The position numbers and the translations under genes are program-made. A stretch of 64,000 nt of DNA from VAZQ01 sp963817135 (lineage in GTDB: Bacteria > Pseudomonadota > Alphaproteobacteria > Rhizobiales > Xanthobacteraceae), in assembly GCA_963817135.1 (NCBI GenBank), contig CAWFNG010000022.1, positions 1 through 64,000 on the forward strand, read 5' to 3'. Shown here one piece after another: positions 25,979 through 34,516 of the stretch (positions are counted from its first letter, which is position 1; each line of letters opens with the position of its first letter). Below the pieces are notes generated by a model. It worked only from the letters and a program-made list of their open reading frames with translations. It searched no databases and had not been told where the DNA came from.

Positions 25979-26706
25979 GCGCACCAAATCGATTTCCGGC
26001 GAATCAGAGCGTCCCGCTTTATTATCGCGGCGGTTGGATTGGCTGCTTGCACCGCGAGCGCATTCCGTTCACGGCGTGTGAGTGGCCACATCTACTGCGC
26101 GTGCTTGTCCCATTATGCGACGGCTCGCCGTCACCTTTTAGCCAAAGTGCGGGAGTGCGCTGCCAGTCGCGGCATTTGAGGAGGCCCTGCGGGGAAGGGC
26201 CATGGCCATCGCCATCAAAATCCTGCACGAGTTGCTGCTGTACTCGTGTCTGCTCGCGGCAATCATCGGGATTGTGCTCGCGGCTGCAACGTTACTGGTA
26301 ATGTAACCATGAGGCGGATCGGGGATCATGGCGACCATCCTTGGACCCGCAGTCTGTTCTCGTGCCGCCGCTGCCTGCTCTCGGGCTGCGACGGAGCGGT
26401 TGGCAAGGTTACGCCGTTCACTAGGGCATCGTCCGCGCGGTACAGCGAGCCGAGGAGTGTCGTTCCTGGCCCAGTGGGCTGGTGGACTTCTCGCTCATCG
26501 CGGTGCTCCTCTCTTTGAGGTGGAGGTTTTGTTCACCCCTTGATCCTCAAGACGGGACACCGATCTGTCAGCCCTTTCGGCTTACCTGTTCACATGCATC
26601 CCCTGCCGCCTGCTCCGGTCTTCGCGCGCAGCGCGCTCCCGCGTGAGCGGGTTCGTTCGTTGGCCACGAGCAGACTTGCCTAGCAACAGCTCACAACCTG
26701 TCGGCG
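25979..26706. other. Largely empty stretch
   Basis: About 730 bases. Apart from the small membrane peptide at 26202 nothing is recognised; open frames overlap one another without ribosome binding sites. Confidence 0.35.
26202..26306 (+). CDS. Possible small membrane peptide
   Basis: 34 residues (MAIAIKILHELLLYSCLLAA followed by IIGIVLAAATLLVM), almost all membrane helix, with GGGAAGGG just before the ATG. Too short to be sure. Confidence 0.35.
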   Translation: MAIAIKILHELLLYSCLLAAIIGIVLAAATLLVM

Positions 26707-26994
26707 CTAAAACTGTGTCCAGCACCAATGAAAACCGCTCGGATAGATCGTGCACGACCTTCTAGGGCCCACAGCTACTCGGCGATAGCCCACGGCTGCG
26801 TATCCCGCCCGCCGGGCATAGCGATGGGAGCGTATGGACGCCCGCCGGGAAACTCGGCGGTAGCGCCCGTAAGTGATGGCCTGCGCTTGATCGACGCTTA
26901 GTTCTACACCACGCGGCGTCACTTGCGGTGAGATCGGAACGGTCGCGAAGATCGCGGCCACGAACAGCAGACCGATGACTGAGGAAGCCTTCAT
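26707..26994 (-). CDS. Small secreted Arg/Tyr-rich protein
   Basis: 95 residues: signal peptide (MKASSVIGLLFVAAIFATVP) and a Tyr/Arg-rich mature part (YGRYRRVSRRASIRSHRYAR) of a kind common in Bradyrhizobium relatives. The ATG has a strong AGGAGG ribosome binding site. Function unknown. Confidence 0.6.
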   Translation of the reverse strand: MKASSVIGLLFVAAIFATVPISPQVTPRGVELSVDQAQAITYGRYRRVSRRASIRSHRYARRAGYAAVGYRRVAVGPRRSCTIYPSGFHWCWTQF

Positions 26995-27280
26995 GACTGG
27001 ATTTCCTCCTACGCTGGGGGGTTGGATAGGCGAACCGCCGGCTAATCCTCGGCGTCGTCCGCAAACTACACAGACCGCCGTTTGGCATCATGCTTGTTGG
27101 CGACATTGCTTTTTAACAATTAATTGCCAGCAAGGCCAGAGACGACGAGCCAGTATGTCTGCTTTGGCCGGGTGCAAACATTAGTGGCAAAAATATTTAG
27201 CCTCCGCAGAACGCGGCCGCAGCAGAGATAGCGTTACTGCGGCACAAAGTTATTTAAGTGCCCGAGGTTCCGTACCTCAA

Positions 27281-27318
27281 TCTAGGGGAGGTAATCGCCT
27301 TCGGGTGACACCCCTAGA
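27281..27318. repeat. Inverted repeat before HPt gene
   Basis: TCTAGGGG (27281-27288) and CCCCTAGA (27311-27318) are perfect 8-bp arms around a 22-base centre. The element sits about 100 bases upstream of the HPt frame in an otherwise empty 426-base stretch (26995-27420) and may be an operator. Confidence 0.5.
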
Positions 27319-27420
27319 CTAAGAGGGGCTGCGCTTACATAGCAGCCCATAAATGAGAAGCCGAGCCGTGACTGCCGCGCACGAGGAAAAGATCTCGGAG
27401 GATCGGCGGCACTGCGGGAG

Positions 27421-27702
27421 GTGATCAGGAGCTTTCTCGATCAGGCCCCCTCCGTTCTCTCGGCGCTGCGCGACGCAGCGGCACGAGCCGATGTCCCCAG
27501 CATCCGGCGGGCCGCACATATGATCAAGGGTACAAGCTCAATCCTGTGTGCTCGCGAACTCTCGGAGCAATGTGCAGAGATCGAGCGCATCGGCCAGACT
27601 GGCTGTATCGCCGATGCCGGGTTGCGCGTGATCGCCGTTGAGGCGTCGTACCGGACGATCGAAGCCGCGCTCAAGGCGGAGGTCGAGAGGCTTCAGCCAT
27701 AG
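27421..27702 (+). CDS. HPt (histidine phosphotransfer) domain protein
   Basis: 93 residues: LREVIRSFLDQAPSVLSALR-type helix (the first residues are read upstream of the GTG), then RRAAHMIKGTSSILCARELSEQC with the phospho-accepting His in the H-x-x-K-G motif. It would carry phosphate between a hybrid sensor kinase and a response regulator. The GTG start lies inside the expected first helix; in-frame upstream sequence (DLGGSAALRE) also fits the domain, so the 5' end may be frameshifted or truncated. No kinase is next to it. Confidence 0.55.
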   Translation: MIRSFLDQAPSVLSALRDAAARADVPSIRRAAHMIKGTSSILCARELSEQCAEIERIGQTGCIADAGLRVIAVEASYRTIEAALKAEVERLQP

Positions 27703-27989
27703 CACTCGCGCGCGCCGACGAGGTGATCGAAAAGACGGTTCTGTTGCTGCACCGCATGAGTCCGCTTTGGCACATCTCAGACGATGTCGACTGCGCAACG
27801 TGCGACAGCAAACGAGGGGTGAGCGGACCTCCCACGGTGGTATCAGCCGAGTTGCCAACACCGCGCCTCAGTAGAGGCTTCCGTGAACCGATTTCTTGCC
27901 ATGGGCGGCCCCGGATCACTTGCTCTCTGCTGTTAGACCAGTCACGGACAGCAGTAGATTAAGGTGGTTGCGAGCCCCCGCAACCAATC

Positions 27990-28148
27990 CTAGAGGACAC
28001 GTTCCAAGTCGGTTTTAGCAAAATCGTCGCCCACAAAGAGCAGCGCGCAGGAATGCGCCTTGGCAACCTCACAGGCAAAGCAGTCGCCGAAATTTAGTCT
28101 AACAGGATGCAGGCCCTTACCCCAGCGTAGTCGGCCGCCCGACACCAT
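27990..28148 (-). pseudogene. VapC (PIN-domain toxin) C-terminal remnant
   Basis: 52 residues: RWGKGLHPVRLNFGDCFACE, then VAKAHSCALLFVGDDFAKTD and a stop. The block G-K-G-x-H-P-x-x-L-N-F-G-D-C and GDDFAKTD are hallmarks of the second half of VapC toxins, including the last acidic residues of the PIN active site. The N-terminal half and any antitoxin are missing. Confidence 0.6.
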
Positions 28149-28217
28149 CAGGGCCCGCTATATCGAACTCCTCGTTCCATTAAGGTAGGCCCAAATTGTC
28201 CGAACAGGTATCCGTGA

Positions 28218-28910
28218 TGCCGCGAAGGAATTCATGACGGGGAGCGGTGTGCACCGGCTTTCGAGATTCATACTCGATACGCGAACGACATACTCAACAA
28301 ACCTCCGCACGTTTATCGAATTCGCGTTGGCGCAAGACCCGGGAGCCGTTTTGATCTTGGGATCAACCTTAGTGCGCAGCAGCGATCTGAGCTTGGCTCT
28401 GACGTTGAGGAACGGATAAGGTTTTTCGCCGAGGTTCGAAGTTCTCAGACGTTCCACAGTCCGCACGCGCCGAGATTACGTGACGAACCGCCCTACTTAT
28501 ACGATTTGCAGCCAGAAGATGACGAACGTCTCTCCTGCGATTACGATACCGCGGAAGACAAGGTCTCAGCCCTCGATTCTGAGCGGGTTGAATTGCGCGA
28601 CCGGATGAAGGCTTGGCTGCGGTTTCAGGGACTGGAGCAGTGGGAGGACTTCCGGTTTTCAACGCCCCGCGAAAGACGGAAAGTAGATGTGCGTGCCTTG
28701 CAAGGCGTACTACTGACCAATGAGCCGATCCAGATTCCGTTCCCGCAGCGTCTCCGGCTGGCGTTCGCGGATTCAGATATCGAAACACTGATCGCCGCTG
28801 GCCGATCTAAACAAATTGCAGTTCTTCGATGGCTTCCGCGGGCGTTTTCTGTCGGTCTGGGCGCGCAGACTGGCACGAGCCCGAGCCCGATTAGAGTATG
28901 GTGGCCGTAA
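28218..28910 (+). CDS. Unrecognised coding frame, 5' end missing or frameshifted
   Basis: A single frame stays open for 231 codons after a TGA at 28215 and reads like a protein (AFEIHTRYANDILNKPPHVY .. RVGARPGSRFDLGINLSAQQ .. LRDRMKAWLRFQGLEQWEDF .. RALQGVLLTNEPIQIPFPQR). The first usable start is a TTG at 28506, so either the gene begins there (134 residues) or its 5' end has been lost. I recognise no family. The last 30 residues may also follow a frame change. Confidence 0.35.
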   Translation, partial: CREGIHDGERCAPAFEIHTRYANDILNKPPHVYRIRVGARPGSRFDLGINLSAQQRSELGSDVEERIRFFAEVRSSQTFHSPHAPRLRDEPPYLYDLQPEDDERLSCDYDTAEDKVSALDSERVELRDRMKAWLRFQGLEQWEDFRFSTPRERRKVDVRALQGVLLTNEPIQIPFPQRLRLAFADSDIETLIAAGRSKQIAVLRWLPRAFSVGLGAQTGTSPSPIRVWWP

Positions 28911-29228
28911 CGGGAATTTTGTTCGCGTTTGGCACTGCTGTCTCCGCCCGCGCGGGGCCAGGGATATCAAGGGCGAAGCCTCAGCTAGCAGTCGAACATG
29001 CGCAGGCGGGTCCCCGTGCTCGTAACGATGTGGACGAGCTGGAGCGGCTAGATCAACTCCTTGACGTTGTGCCCCAAAATGACGGCCGGCTTCCGCCTGG
29101 CATCGTCATAGCGCCTGTTGCGGTCCGGGCCCGCTCGGGGTGTTGTGACCTGGCTCTGTGGCGCGGCTTGTCCGGTGACAGGGCTGGGGCTGGGCTGGGC
29201 GTCCGCCTCACCGTGCAACCGCCTTGAT
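28911..29228. other. Intergenic stretch, nothing recognised
   Basis: GC-rich, with only low-complexity open frames; no gene supported. Confidence 0.35.
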
Positions 29229-29325
29229 ATGAAACATTTTTTACATTCCTTCAGTTTATGTCATTGAAAATTAAACATATTTGATTACATGATGTTTTTG
29301 ATAGCAGAGATAAAACGAGTTTTAT
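29229..29325 (+). promoter_or_regulatory. AT-rich control region of hipA
   Basis: A sharp AT-rich segment in GC-rich surroundings. It contains AAACAT (29273) paired with ATGTTT (29292), and a perfect TAAAAC-GA-GTTTTA repeat at 29311-29324 ending one base before the hipA ATG. These are candidate operators for the downstream HTH protein, by analogy with HipB autoregulation. Confidence 0.5.
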
Positions 29326-30564
29326 ATGGCTGCGGCACTCTGGGGTAAGATCTACTACAATGACGAACTCTACGCGGGCGAACTCCGGCAGGAGCCGGGC
29401 GGCCGCTGCGTCTTTACCTACGATGCCGTCTACCTCGAAGCCAAGCATCCCGAGGTCGCTTTCACCCTGCCGCGCCAGGCGGCACCGCACACCTGCGAGC
29501 AGGGCCTCCATCCTTTTTTCGACAACCTCGTCGCCGAAGGCTGGTTGCGCAATGCGCAGGCGCGAGCCCTGAAGGTCGATCCCGGCAACCGCTTCGCGCT
29601 GCTGTTGGCCTTCGGCAAGGACTGCGCCGGCGCGGTCTCTGTGATCGATCCGGCGCCAGCCGCCGAACCGGCCATCGATGCGGACGACCCGATCGCAAGC
29701 GCCGCGCTAGGCAGCCGCGCCTCGCTTTCGGGCATCCAGCCCAAGCTGCTCGCGGTGAAGGATGGCCGCACGTACCGGCCCGCGCGCGGGAACGAGAGCT
29801 CGACCACAATTGCCAAGCTGCCTTCCGGAACGCTGCGCGACATCGTCGAGAACGAATACCTTACGACGAAGGCGTGCCGCGCCTTGCTGCCTGACGACGA
29901 CATTGTCGCCCCGGAGATCGGCACCCTCGAAGGCGTGCAGCAGCGCGCCTTGCTCGTGCCGCGCTTCGACCGGCTCAGAAGCGGCGCCAAGCGGCATTTC
30001 GAGGAGTTCAACCAACTGCTCGGCAAGCGCTCCGGTGACGACAAGTACGAGGCGTCCTATGACGACATGGCGGCGTTCATCCTAAAGACCCCGGCCTGCA
30101 CGCCCGCCGATGTATGGAAGCTCTACCGGCGCGTGCTGGTCTGTTTCCTGACCGGCAATACCGACGCGCATCTCAAGAACTTCGCGATGTTCCACACGCC
30201 GGACGGCCTGCGGCTCACGCCCGCCTATGACCTGGTCGCAGCTGCGCTCTATCCCGAGTACCGCCAGCTGGCGCTGGCGATCGGCAACGCGTCCAACCTG
30301 ACGCTCGAATCCCTCCGCCCCAAGCACCTCGTTGCGCTGGCCACGTCCTACGGAGTCGACCTCGCCGTTCTCACCGAGACCATCAAGAAGCTCGATGCCA
30401 ACCGCAAGGCCGCGGAGAAGGCGGTCACCGAAGCCGCCAAGCGCGTCGGCGACGAAGCGCTGGGGAAGAATCTACTCGATCTGATGGAGCGTCGATGGAA
30501 CGGAAGTTTCAACTCAATTGGCCAGTTCTTGTCGAAGAAGCAGTTCGCCGCCGGCGACGAATGA
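29326..30564 (+). CDS. hipA: HipA-type kinase toxin
   Basis: 412 residues. An N-terminal HipA cap (ALWGKIYYNDELYAGELRQE .. PFFDNLVAEGWLRNAQA) is followed by the kinase core: the Ser-containing loop SLSGIQPKLLAV, the catalytic GNTDAHLKNFAM (the Asp of the D-x-H-x-x-N segment) and the metal-binding AYDLV. HipA phosphorylates aminoacyl-tRNA synthetases, typically GltX, stopping growth. All key residues are present. Its HTH partner lies downstream with a 70-base overlap rather than upstream as in E. coli hipBA. Confidence 0.9.
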   Translation: MAAALWGKIYYNDELYAGELRQEPGGRCVFTYDAVYLEAKHPEVAFTLPRQAAPHTCEQGLHPFFDNLVAEGWLRNAQARALKVDPGNRFALLLAFGKDCAGAVSVIDPAPAAEPAIDADDPIASAALGSRASLSGIQPKLLAVKDGRTYRPARGNESSTTIAKLPSGTLRDIVENEYLTTKACRALLPDDDIVAPEIGTLEGVQQRALLVPRFDRLRSGAKRHFEEFNQLLGKRSGDDKYEASYDDMAAFILKTPACTPADVWKLYRRVLVCFLTGNTDAHLKNFAMFHTPDGLRLTPAYDLVAAALYPEYRQLALAIGNASNLTLESLRPKHLVALATSYGVDLAVLTETIKKLDANRKAAEKAVTEAAKRVGDEALGKNLLDLMERRWNGSFNSIGQFLSKKQFAAGDE

Positions 30565-30965
30565 AGCTCACGCAGAAGCAGCTCGCCTCGCTGGCCAAGG
30601 TCAGCACGCCGACGGTCTCGCGTTTCGAGAACAATAAGAAGGACGTTCAGCTTTCTTCGGTCTTGGCAATCCTTGAGGTGCTCGGCATGACGGACAGGCG
30701 CAACTTGGTCTTTACCGACGAGGCGTTCAGCCGCGATGCCGGCGATGCCATCACTTTCTGGGGGCAGGACGGCGAGACACGCGTCCGCTGCCGCGTCTCG
30801 CGCGAGGCGCTCGATGACCATTTCTCGGATGACGACAAGCTCAAGCCAGAGGCGGCGTTCAAGAGGCACCGCAAGGAAATCGAGGCTCTCGTGCGGCGAA
30901 AATACCTGTACGGTCAGCGCGAGCCGGACGGCTCCGTTCTCTTGCGCACCCTCGATATCGCTTAG
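30495..30965 (+). CDS. HTH protein with DUF1488-like C-terminus, likely HipA partner
   Basis: 156 residues. Residues 25-60 form an XRE-type helix-turn-helix (LTQKQLASLAKVSTPTVSRFE). The C-terminal 85 residues (ITFWGQDGETRVRCRVSREALDDHF .. KHRKEIEALVRRKYLYGQRE-like .. SVLLRTLDI) resemble DUF1488 proteins. The start at 30495 keeps the N-terminal FQLNWPVLVEEAVRRR motif I recall from related proteins; the ATG at 30561, overlapping the hipA stop as ATGA, is the alternative. By position it is the likely antitoxin and repressor of hipA. Confidence 0.75.
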   Translation: MERKFQLNWPVLVEEAVRRRRRMKLTQKQLASLAKVSTPTVSRFENNKKDVQLSSVLAILEVLGMTDRRNLVFTDEAFSRDAGDAITFWGQDGETRVRCRVSREALDDHFSDDDKLKPEAAFKRHRKEIEALVRRKYLYGQREPDGSVLLRTLDIA

Positions 30966-31117
30966 TATCTCATGGCGACGATCCCGCCCTCCATCATCGG
31001 CACGGCGAGCCCGATCCTGGCGGACGCATTTGATAAAAAAGAAAGTGAGCGAATTAGGGTTTTTAAATTCCCTTCGCGATATGGTTGGATTGCTTCACAC
31101 GCGGCGCTGAGAATCCA

Positions 31118-31157
31118 GGGCGGCCCGGTCATTTTACGATCGAGCCGCCCTTTTCAT
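31118..31157 (+). terminator. Rho-independent terminator after hipA operon
   Basis: GGGCGGC (31118-31124) pairs with GCCGCCC (31144-31150), followed by TTTTCATTTTT. It separates the hipA operon from the binding-protein gene. Confidence 0.7.
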
Positions 31158-31284
31158 TTTTCTGCAATCGCTTACGTCGCTACCACCAGCGCCGAGGGTG
31201 GCGCCAGCGCCACCACGGACGATGGGGCCGGCAATAGCCGAATGCGTGGTATACTTGGAATTCCTGCGTCGAAGGAGCACCACA

Positions 31285-32259
31285 ATGGATCGCCGTCGCT
31301 TCGTCATCGGCAGCGTCGCCGCCGCAGTTGCCGGCGGGCCGGCATTCGCGCAAGAGAGCTACCCTTCCCATGCCGTCACCATCATCAACGCATTCCCGCC
31401 CGGCGGCATCAACGACATCGTGACGCGCCCGCTGGCGACCGCCATGGAGCCGATCCTCAAGCAGCCGGTCGTGGTCGAGACCAAGGCCGGAGCGGCAGGA
31501 CAAGTCGGCGCGCAGGTCGTCGCCTCCGCCAAGCCCGATGGCTACACCTTGCTTTCGCACAACACCGGGATTTCCGGCTATGCCGAAGTCGACAAGCTGT
31601 TCGGCCGTCCAGTAAAAACCAGCCGCGCCGATTTCGTTCCGCTGGCGCGCCTGGTTGCCGATCCGGTTTTGCTCCTCGTCAACGAGCAACAGCCCTACAA
31701 GACATTGCAGGAGTTCATCGCAGACGCGAAAGCCCATCCCGACACTCTCGTCTTCAGTTCGGGCGGGCTCTACGGCGCGAGCCATCTGCCCCTCGCCTAT
31801 CTGGAACAGGCGACCGGCCCGTTGAAGCTGCGTCACCTGCCGACTGCCGGCGGCGGGCCAGCCATCATGGCCATCCTCGGCAATAATGCCCAGGTCACCA
31901 CCCAATCCGTCTCTGCCACGCTGCCGCACGTCAAATCCGGCAAGCTGCGCCCGCTCGCTATCTTCAGCGCCACCCGGTCGAAGGTGCTGCCCGACGTGCC
32001 GACCCTCAAGGAACTCGGCTATGACGTCGAATACTATTTGTGGGTGGGAATCTTTGCGCCCAAAGGCACCGCGCCGCCGATCGTGACGACGTTGCGCGCC
32101 GCCATCGGCAAGGCTGTACAATCCCAGCCGTTCACGACGGCGCTCGCCAATGCGGGGCAGGAGCTTGCCTACCTTGACGGACCCGAATTCCAGAAGTTCT
32201 GGGATATCGACGGCAAGCGCACCGACGCGGCGGTGATTGCCATCGGGCGTCAGGGATAG
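31285..32259 (+). CDS. Bug-type periplasmic binding protein (TTT family)
   Basis: 324 residues. The signal peptide has a twin-Arg-like MDRRRFVIGSVAAAVAG start and an AFAQE end. The Bug/TctC fold is shown by YPSHAVTIINAFPPGGINDIV, VVVETKAGAAGQVGAQVVA, AKPDGYTLL and IFAPKGTAPPIVTTLRAAI. These proteins bind carboxylates such as tricarboxylates or aromatic acids. No TctA/TctB membrane subunits are nearby. A GGAG ribosome binding site precedes the ATG. First gene of the five-gene aromatic cluster. Confidence 0.88.
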   Translation: MDRRRFVIGSVAAAVAGGPAFAQESYPSHAVTIINAFPPGGINDIVTRPLATAMEPILKQPVVVETKAGAAGQVGAQVVASAKPDGYTLLSHNTGISGYAEVDKLFGRPVKTSRADFVPLARLVADPVLLLVNEQQPYKTLQEFIADAKAHPDTLVFSSGGLYGASHLPLAYLEQATGPLKLRHLPTAGGGPAIMAILGNNAQVTTQSVSATLPHVKSGKLRPLAIFSATRSKVLPDVPTLKELGYDVEYYLWVGIFAPKGTAPPIVTTLRAAIGKAVQSQPFTTALANAGQELAYLDGPEFQKFWDIDGKRTDAAVIAIGRQG

Positions 32260-32275
32260 CGGGCTTTTCCCGACC

Positions 32276-33337
32276 ATGACCGCCAGGCGCGACCATTACT
32301 TTCCGAATACCGAGCCGCTTGCCGCCGACGAGATGCGCATCATTGCGCTGGGCACCGGGCGCCCGTTCGTACGCCGGGCGCAGGCCAACTGCTCCTGGCT
32401 GATCGAGCTTGGCAATGGCGACAAGTTCATCATGGATTTCGGATCGGGCTCGCAGGTGAATTTCACCGCGCTTGAAATCCCGCATCAGGACATCACCGCC
32501 TACTTTGCCACCCATCTGCATGCCGATCACGTCGGCGATTTTGCGCAGGTGTGGATCGGCAGCTGGACCGGCGGCCGGGTCAAGCCCCTCGTTCTCTACG
32601 GGCCGAGCGGCCCCGAACCCAAATATGGCATCGCGCACTTCGTGCGCCGCCAGATGGAGTCGTTTGCGTGGGACATGGATACGCGCCTGGGTCTTCTCCC
32701 GGATGCCGGCGCAGAGGTCGAAGTCCATGAGTTCGATTTCAGAGAGACCGGCATAGTCTATGACCGCAACGGCGTGATCATCAAAAGCTTCCCGGCGGTT
32801 CACATCTACGACGGCCCGGTCAGCTATCGCCTCGAATGGAACGGACTGACCTTCGTGTTTTCCGGCGACACCACCCCGAGCCGGTTTTTCCTTGACAACG
32901 CGCAGGCCGCCGACCTGTTGATCCATGAGTGCTTCAACACCGTCACGCAACTGATTGAGCGTTCCGGCTACGACGCGAAGGCCGCGCGCGGCATCGGCAC
33001 CATGGCACATACTGCACCGGAGGAGGCGGGACAGGTGCTGGCGCTCCTCAAGCCGCGCCTGGCCGTCGTTTATCACTTCTTCAATGACTTCGACACGGGC
33101 GTGGAAATCGAACGCGGGATCCGCCGCCATTACGACGGTCCACTCGCGCTCGCTCAGGATCTCATGGTGTTCAACGTTACGCCGGATCGGGTGAGTGTGC
33201 GGATGGCGATTACGGCAGGGCACGTATGGCCGAACAAGGAGCGCCACGACGCGGGTTTTCGCAAGGCGCCGCGCAACAGGAGTGGGCCAAAGATGTCGCG
33301 CTGGCTCGCCGACAAGCAGCTGTTTCCGAAATTCTGA
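32276..33337 (+). CDS. Metallo-beta-lactamase-fold hydrolase
   Basis: 353 residues with the metal site THLHADHVGD (H-x-H-x-D-H) near residue 82, a second-ligand region (FSGDTTPS) and a late His (VYHFFNDFDTG). This is an RNase Z/arylsulfatase-like metallohydrolase of unknown substrate. Starts 17 bases after the binding-protein gene, and its TGA overlaps the next ATG, so it is translationally coupled to the second binding protein. It may process an aromatic ester or lactone imported by the neighbours (inference). Confidence 0.85.
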   Translation: MTARRDHYFPNTEPLAADEMRIIALGTGRPFVRRAQANCSWLIELGNGDKFIMDFGSGSQVNFTALEIPHQDITAYFATHLHADHVGDFAQVWIGSWTGGRVKPLVLYGPSGPEPKYGIAHFVRRQMESFAWDMDTRLGLLPDAGAEVEVHEFDFRETGIVYDRNGVIIKSFPAVHIYDGPVSYRLEWNGLTFVFSGDTTPSRFFLDNAQAADLLIHECFNTVTQLIERSGYDAKAARGIGTMAHTAPEEAGQVLALLKPRLAVVYHFFNDFDTGVEIERGIRRHYDGPLALAQDLMVFNVTPDRVSVRMAITAGHVWPNKERHDAGFRKAPRNRSGPKMSRWLADKQLFPKF

Positions 33338-34332
33338 TGTCAAAGCTCCCGCGCCGGCAGTTTCTGCAACTCGCCGCCGGGGCTGCGGCCGTGGCGGGAT
33401 TTGCCCGCCTCGCCGGCGCACAGGCCTATCCGTCGCGGCCAATTACCGTCGTCGTTCCGACCGGCGCGGGCGGGCCGCAGGACGTGATCGCGCGCATCCT
33501 CATCGAGGGCATGCGCCCTTCTCTCGGCCAGCCGCTCATCATCGACAACGTGCCCGGCGCGGCAGGGTCGCTCGGCACCGGCCGGGTCGCGCGCGCCAAG
33601 CCTGACGGATATACGCTCGGCTTCAGCGTCTCATTCTCCACGCATGTGCTCAACGCGGCGATCTACGCACTCCCTTATGATGTCATCGCCGATTTCGCGC
33701 CCATTGCGCTGGTGGCGGACTCCCCGCAGATCATCCTGGCCAGGAAAACCATGCCGGCGAATGACCTCATGGGATTGATTGCATGGCTCAAGGCAAATCC
33801 CGGCAAGGCGTCGCTCGGCCACATCGGTCCGGGGAGTCCCGCGCACCTCGCCGGCGTTCTGTTCCAGAAGCAAACCGGCACCGAGTTTCAGTTCGTGACC
33901 TACCGCAGCGCCGGCCAGGCCATGCAGGACATGATTGCCGGACACATCGATTTGATGTGCGTCGCTCCCAACATCTCTCTGCAGCATGTGCATGCCGGGA
34001 GCATCAGGGCCTACGCGGTGATGGCCAAGCGGCGCCTGCAAGCGGCGCCCGACATACCGACCGTGGACGAGGCGGGCCTGCCCGGGTTTTACGCCTCGCC
34101 CTGGTACGCGCTCTGGGCGCCGAAAGGAACGCCGCGGGAGATAATCGACAAGCTCAATGCCGCGGTGGTGCATGCTTTGGCCGATGCCACAGTGCGCGAA
34201 CGGCTCGTTCAAACCGGAATGGAGATAGTTCCAAGCCAGGAGCAGACGCCGGAAGCGCTCGCAGCGTTGCAGAAGGCCGAGATCGAAAAGTGGTGGCCTA
34301 TCGTCAAAGACGCCGGCATCAAGGCCGAGTGA
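33337..34332 (+). CDS. Bug-type periplasmic binding protein (TTT family)
   Basis: 331 residues; a twin-Arg-like signal (MSKLPRRQFLQLAAGAAAVA, then FARLAGAQA) and Bug-family blocks YPSRPITVVVPTGAGGPQDVI, NVPGAAGSLGTGRVARAKPDGY and LWAPKGTPREIIDKLN. It differs considerably from the first binding protein, so the two probably bind different ligands. Its start overlaps the preceding stop and has no clear ribosome binding site. Confidence 0.88.
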   Translation: MSKLPRRQFLQLAAGAAAVAGFARLAGAQAYPSRPITVVVPTGAGGPQDVIARILIEGMRPSLGQPLIIDNVPGAAGSLGTGRVARAKPDGYTLGFSVSFSTHVLNAAIYALPYDVIADFAPIALVADSPQIILARKTMPANDLMGLIAWLKANPGKASLGHIGPGSPAHLAGVLFQKQTGTEFQFVTYRSAGQAMQDMIAGHIDLMCVAPNISLQHVHAGSIRAYAVMAKRRLQAAPDIPTVDEAGLPGFYASPWYALWAPKGTPREIIDKLNAAVVHALADATVRERLVQTGMEIVPSQEQTPEALAALQKAEIEKWWPIVKDAGIKAE

Positions 34333-34516
34333 TGCCAACGGCGGGAAGTACGCCATCAGCCCGACCGTGCCTTATTGCCGCGCGACGATCGAACGTGCGC
34401 CACAGTCGGAATGGGCCGCTTTCCTTTTCATGTTTTACCTTCTTCCAGAAATGGCGCCCGGAATGTACAAGTAAGAACCTGCCTGCAAAGTTCTGAGGGG
34501 CTGAGAGAACGGCGTC

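Noticed and set aside
32132..33442. 436-codon minus-strand frame
   Set aside because: Antisense of the metallo-beta-lactamase-fold gene, which has the H-x-H-x-D-H site and operon spacing.
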